From NCBI GenBank assembly GCA_036583965.1, contig JAZBQD010000027.1, positions 3,428,687-3,492,686 of the forward strand: a DNA stretch of 64,000 bases. The letters are read 5' to 3'. A model generated the notes under the pieces. It had not been told where the DNA came from. It ran no database searches and saw only the letters and a list, made by a program, of their open reading frames with translations. Of this stretch, positions 62,080 to 64,000 are shown piece after piece. Each line of letters opens with the position of its first letter. Position 1 is the stretch's first letter. A program made the translations under genes and the position numbers. This DNA is from Prunella strophiata. Lineage: Eukaryota > Chordata > Aves > Passeriformes > Prunellidae.

Positions 62080-64000
62080 TGCTTATTTCTGCTTTCAGAG
62101 CAACAACAAGGCCACATCCCTAAGTACTGGACTGCTGAGGTTGCTGCCTCCAGTGTTAGAAGAGCCGTGCCAAACACAGCTCCTGTAAATGGGCAGTTCT
62201 GTTATAGCTGATCTATCACACAGACTCACTGCAGCTGCCTTTCCCTGTCATTAAAGAGTTACTGAGAAATTCCAAATCTGAACATTTGTGTACTGCGTGA
62301 CATTTCAAATGCAGCACACTGAGCTTCCACAGAGAGGACAGCACTTAACAAAAGACACAAAAGCCTTTGTATCCCATTACCTGTAGCATCCACAACTCAG
62401 TTCCTGAAGGAGCAATAACACAAACCAACTGCAAGAGCTCCAATCACCTTTATCATCTCAAGATGTGTCATCTCCCAGTGAACTGTGTCAGATTCCTGTT
62501 TGGGCTCTGATCCAGTAAAGTACTTCAGCACGTGGGCAGTCCTGCCTGTCTCCAGCTGAGCTTCTTGCCTACTTGAAAGTCAGATGATGCATCCCAGTGC
62601 TTGACTGGACTTGAGTACTGGAGTAAACTGGTGTCACTCCTCTGAAATCCTGGAGCAACACTGATTTACATTAACTGGGAATGCTGCATTAGGATTGTGG
62701 ACTAAGATCATCTGTCACTGCAGCAGCTATGTGACCTGCTATGACAAACTTTGACATTTACTTAGACAAGTTTTTACCTGTAATAATTTCAAGTGATATA
62801 AACCAACCACAAATCATCTGCTGTGACAATGAACTAAACACTACTGCACAGCATGTACTGATCTGATAATACATCAAATGTATGACAACATATAGCACTA
62901 GACATTGCACTCCCCCAAGAACATTTCACAGCAACAGAATTATTTCTCTCCACTCCAGTATAAAAGGCAGCCAGCAGGACGATATCAAATGATGGCAGCT
63001 CTGCTTCTCATAAAAGGACCTTGGGGACTGCAAGGAGATTTGTGTATCTGCACTTCAGCAGCACAGCAATGTGGAAATGTTAAAGTTAGTAAAGCAAACA
63101 GACCTCAAATGAGAAGGGCAACAGATGTCAACCAGTATCACATGTCAGTAAACAGCAACAAGGCAGAGGGTACTTTTCGAAGCACTTTTGTGAAAGCATC
63201 GTGCGAGCAGCTACAGCCACATCTCAGCTGTGTGATCTCTACATGGTGGTGTTTGTGTGTGTGATTTAACTCCCACCAAGAGAGGAACTCCAGCCACATG
63301 GAAATGCTGTCCACTGGAGTCAGCTGAAAGTAGAAAGGTTTCTACATACTTGTTGTGGCTTGGAAAGTGAAAAAAGTCACACTCTCAAACTGATTGAAAG
63401 CTCATTCTGTGCTTGGCAGAGACAAACCAGCATTTATATTCCTCAGCTTTAATACAGAAGGATCATCCTTAGGGCAAAAGAGTAGTAGTGATTCATCTGC
63501 TTTTTACCCTCACTGCAAAGACTTCTGACAGTAAGGCCAAAATATGCTAACTAAAAAGGCACTCTTTGTACCATAAACACCAGGCCACAAGGAACTGGAC
63601 AGTGGCCATTAAATCACTGCCTTTTCATTTCTCTCTCTCATCTATATTTCTCTCAAGATTTCTGGTAAGGAGGCAGCTGACTCTATACAAAAGCTAGAGG
63701 CATTGCCAGTATCTTGGTGGTTTCATGCATGCCATATTGAATCTAACTTTATTACACAAGGAAAAAAAAAAAACAAAAAACTCTCTCAACTAGGGAAAGC
63801 CATATTTCAGTGTCAAAACACCAAGGAAAAAGGTAAAGGGATGGAGTTCTACTGCCAAGTGGCTGAGCCCAGGCTTTGTTAGATGTAAATATTCTCCACA
63901 GCCATTGAACATTTTACATAAAATAGTTTGATTCTCAAAGTCTCTTAGAAGAAGAGGCCACACCAATGCCCACCTAGGAGAGCAAGAGCTTTTTACTTTG

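Larger units (their letters stand above)
42597..64000 (-). other. FGGY: FGGY 3' part of gene (two coding exons, introns, 3' UTR)
   Basis: FGGY carbohydrate kinase domain-containing protein; the human enzyme phosphorylates D-ribulose with ATP in the cytosol and belongs to the FGGY sugar-kinase superfamily. The gene runs leftward on the minus strand and its 5' part lies beyond the window. Only the last two coding exons are present. No further exon was recognised up to 64,000, so the penultimate-exon acceptor is preceded by an intron of at least 19.8 kb; very large introns are usual for this gene in mammals. FGGY next to HOOK1 in the same orientation matches the human order. Confidence 0.85.
44223..64000 (-). 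other. FGGY: FGGY intron sequence upstream of the penultimate exon
   Basis: About 19.8 kb in which I searched the minus strand for the next FGGY exons (the mammalian GMPVVLSQEVESVLVGAA block and the CGGLSKN block) and found neither. Apart from the listed CR1 fragments, SINE, homopolymers, pyrimidine tract and hairpin, the sequence is ordinary non-coding DNA with short chance frames. Confidence 0.65.

Noticed and set aside
1..64000. CRISPR arrays, bacterial operons, phage or plasmid features
   Set aside because: The spliced vertebrate genes and avian retroposons make the context eukaryotic; no regular spaced repeats of CRISPR type were seen.

Overview
This is a stretch of bird nuclear chromosome, most likely from a passerine. 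The evidence is compact introns, several CR1 retroposon 3' ends ending in the ATTCTRTGATT-type motif, and one tRNA-Ile-like SINE of the type I associate with songbirds. Two vertebrate genes are present, both on the minus strand and in the order I recall for human 1p32 (FGGY, then HOOK1). I see no other convincing protein-coding gene, and no rRNA, functional tRNA, CRISPR array or bacterial-type operon. I did not find a previously undescribed biological system; the most unusual items are structural DNA features.

Positions 1-23,435 are HOOK1, read right to left. All 22 coding exons could be placed with GT-AG borders and compatible phases. Together they make a complete 715-residue reading frame, from an ATG at 23,435 in a strong Kozak context to a stop at 2,837. 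The protein is a dynein/FHF-complex adaptor: an N-terminal Hook domain, a long coiled coil and a C-terminal cargo/FHIP-AKTIP tail. Positions 1-2,836 are 3' UTR or immediate downstream sequence. The promoter is a CpG island at about 23,090-23,940 with two CCAAT boxes, a duplicated 22-bp element and an upstream YY1-like site.

Positions 24,094-42,596 are an intergenic gap of about 18.5 kb without recognisable exons. It holds a weak CR1 relic and a few short duplications.

Positions 42,597-64,000 are the 3' end of FGGY, a carbohydrate kinase (D-ribulokinase). Only its last two coding exons are in the window (42,760-42,841 and 44,161-44,222), with a polyadenylation signal about 140 bp after the stop. 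The last intron (1.3 kb) is almost filled by repeats: a CR1 copy, a 21-copy C-rich minisatellite and an AT-rich degenerate 24-bp tandem array. The remaining 19.8 kb lies inside the next FGGY intron. It carries CR1 pieces, the SINE, a 43-base T run, a 250-bp TTTCC-type tract and a perfect 33-bp inverted repeat at 62,005-62,079.

HOOK1 and FGGY are neighbours by synteny; nothing in the sequence suggests a shared pathway.
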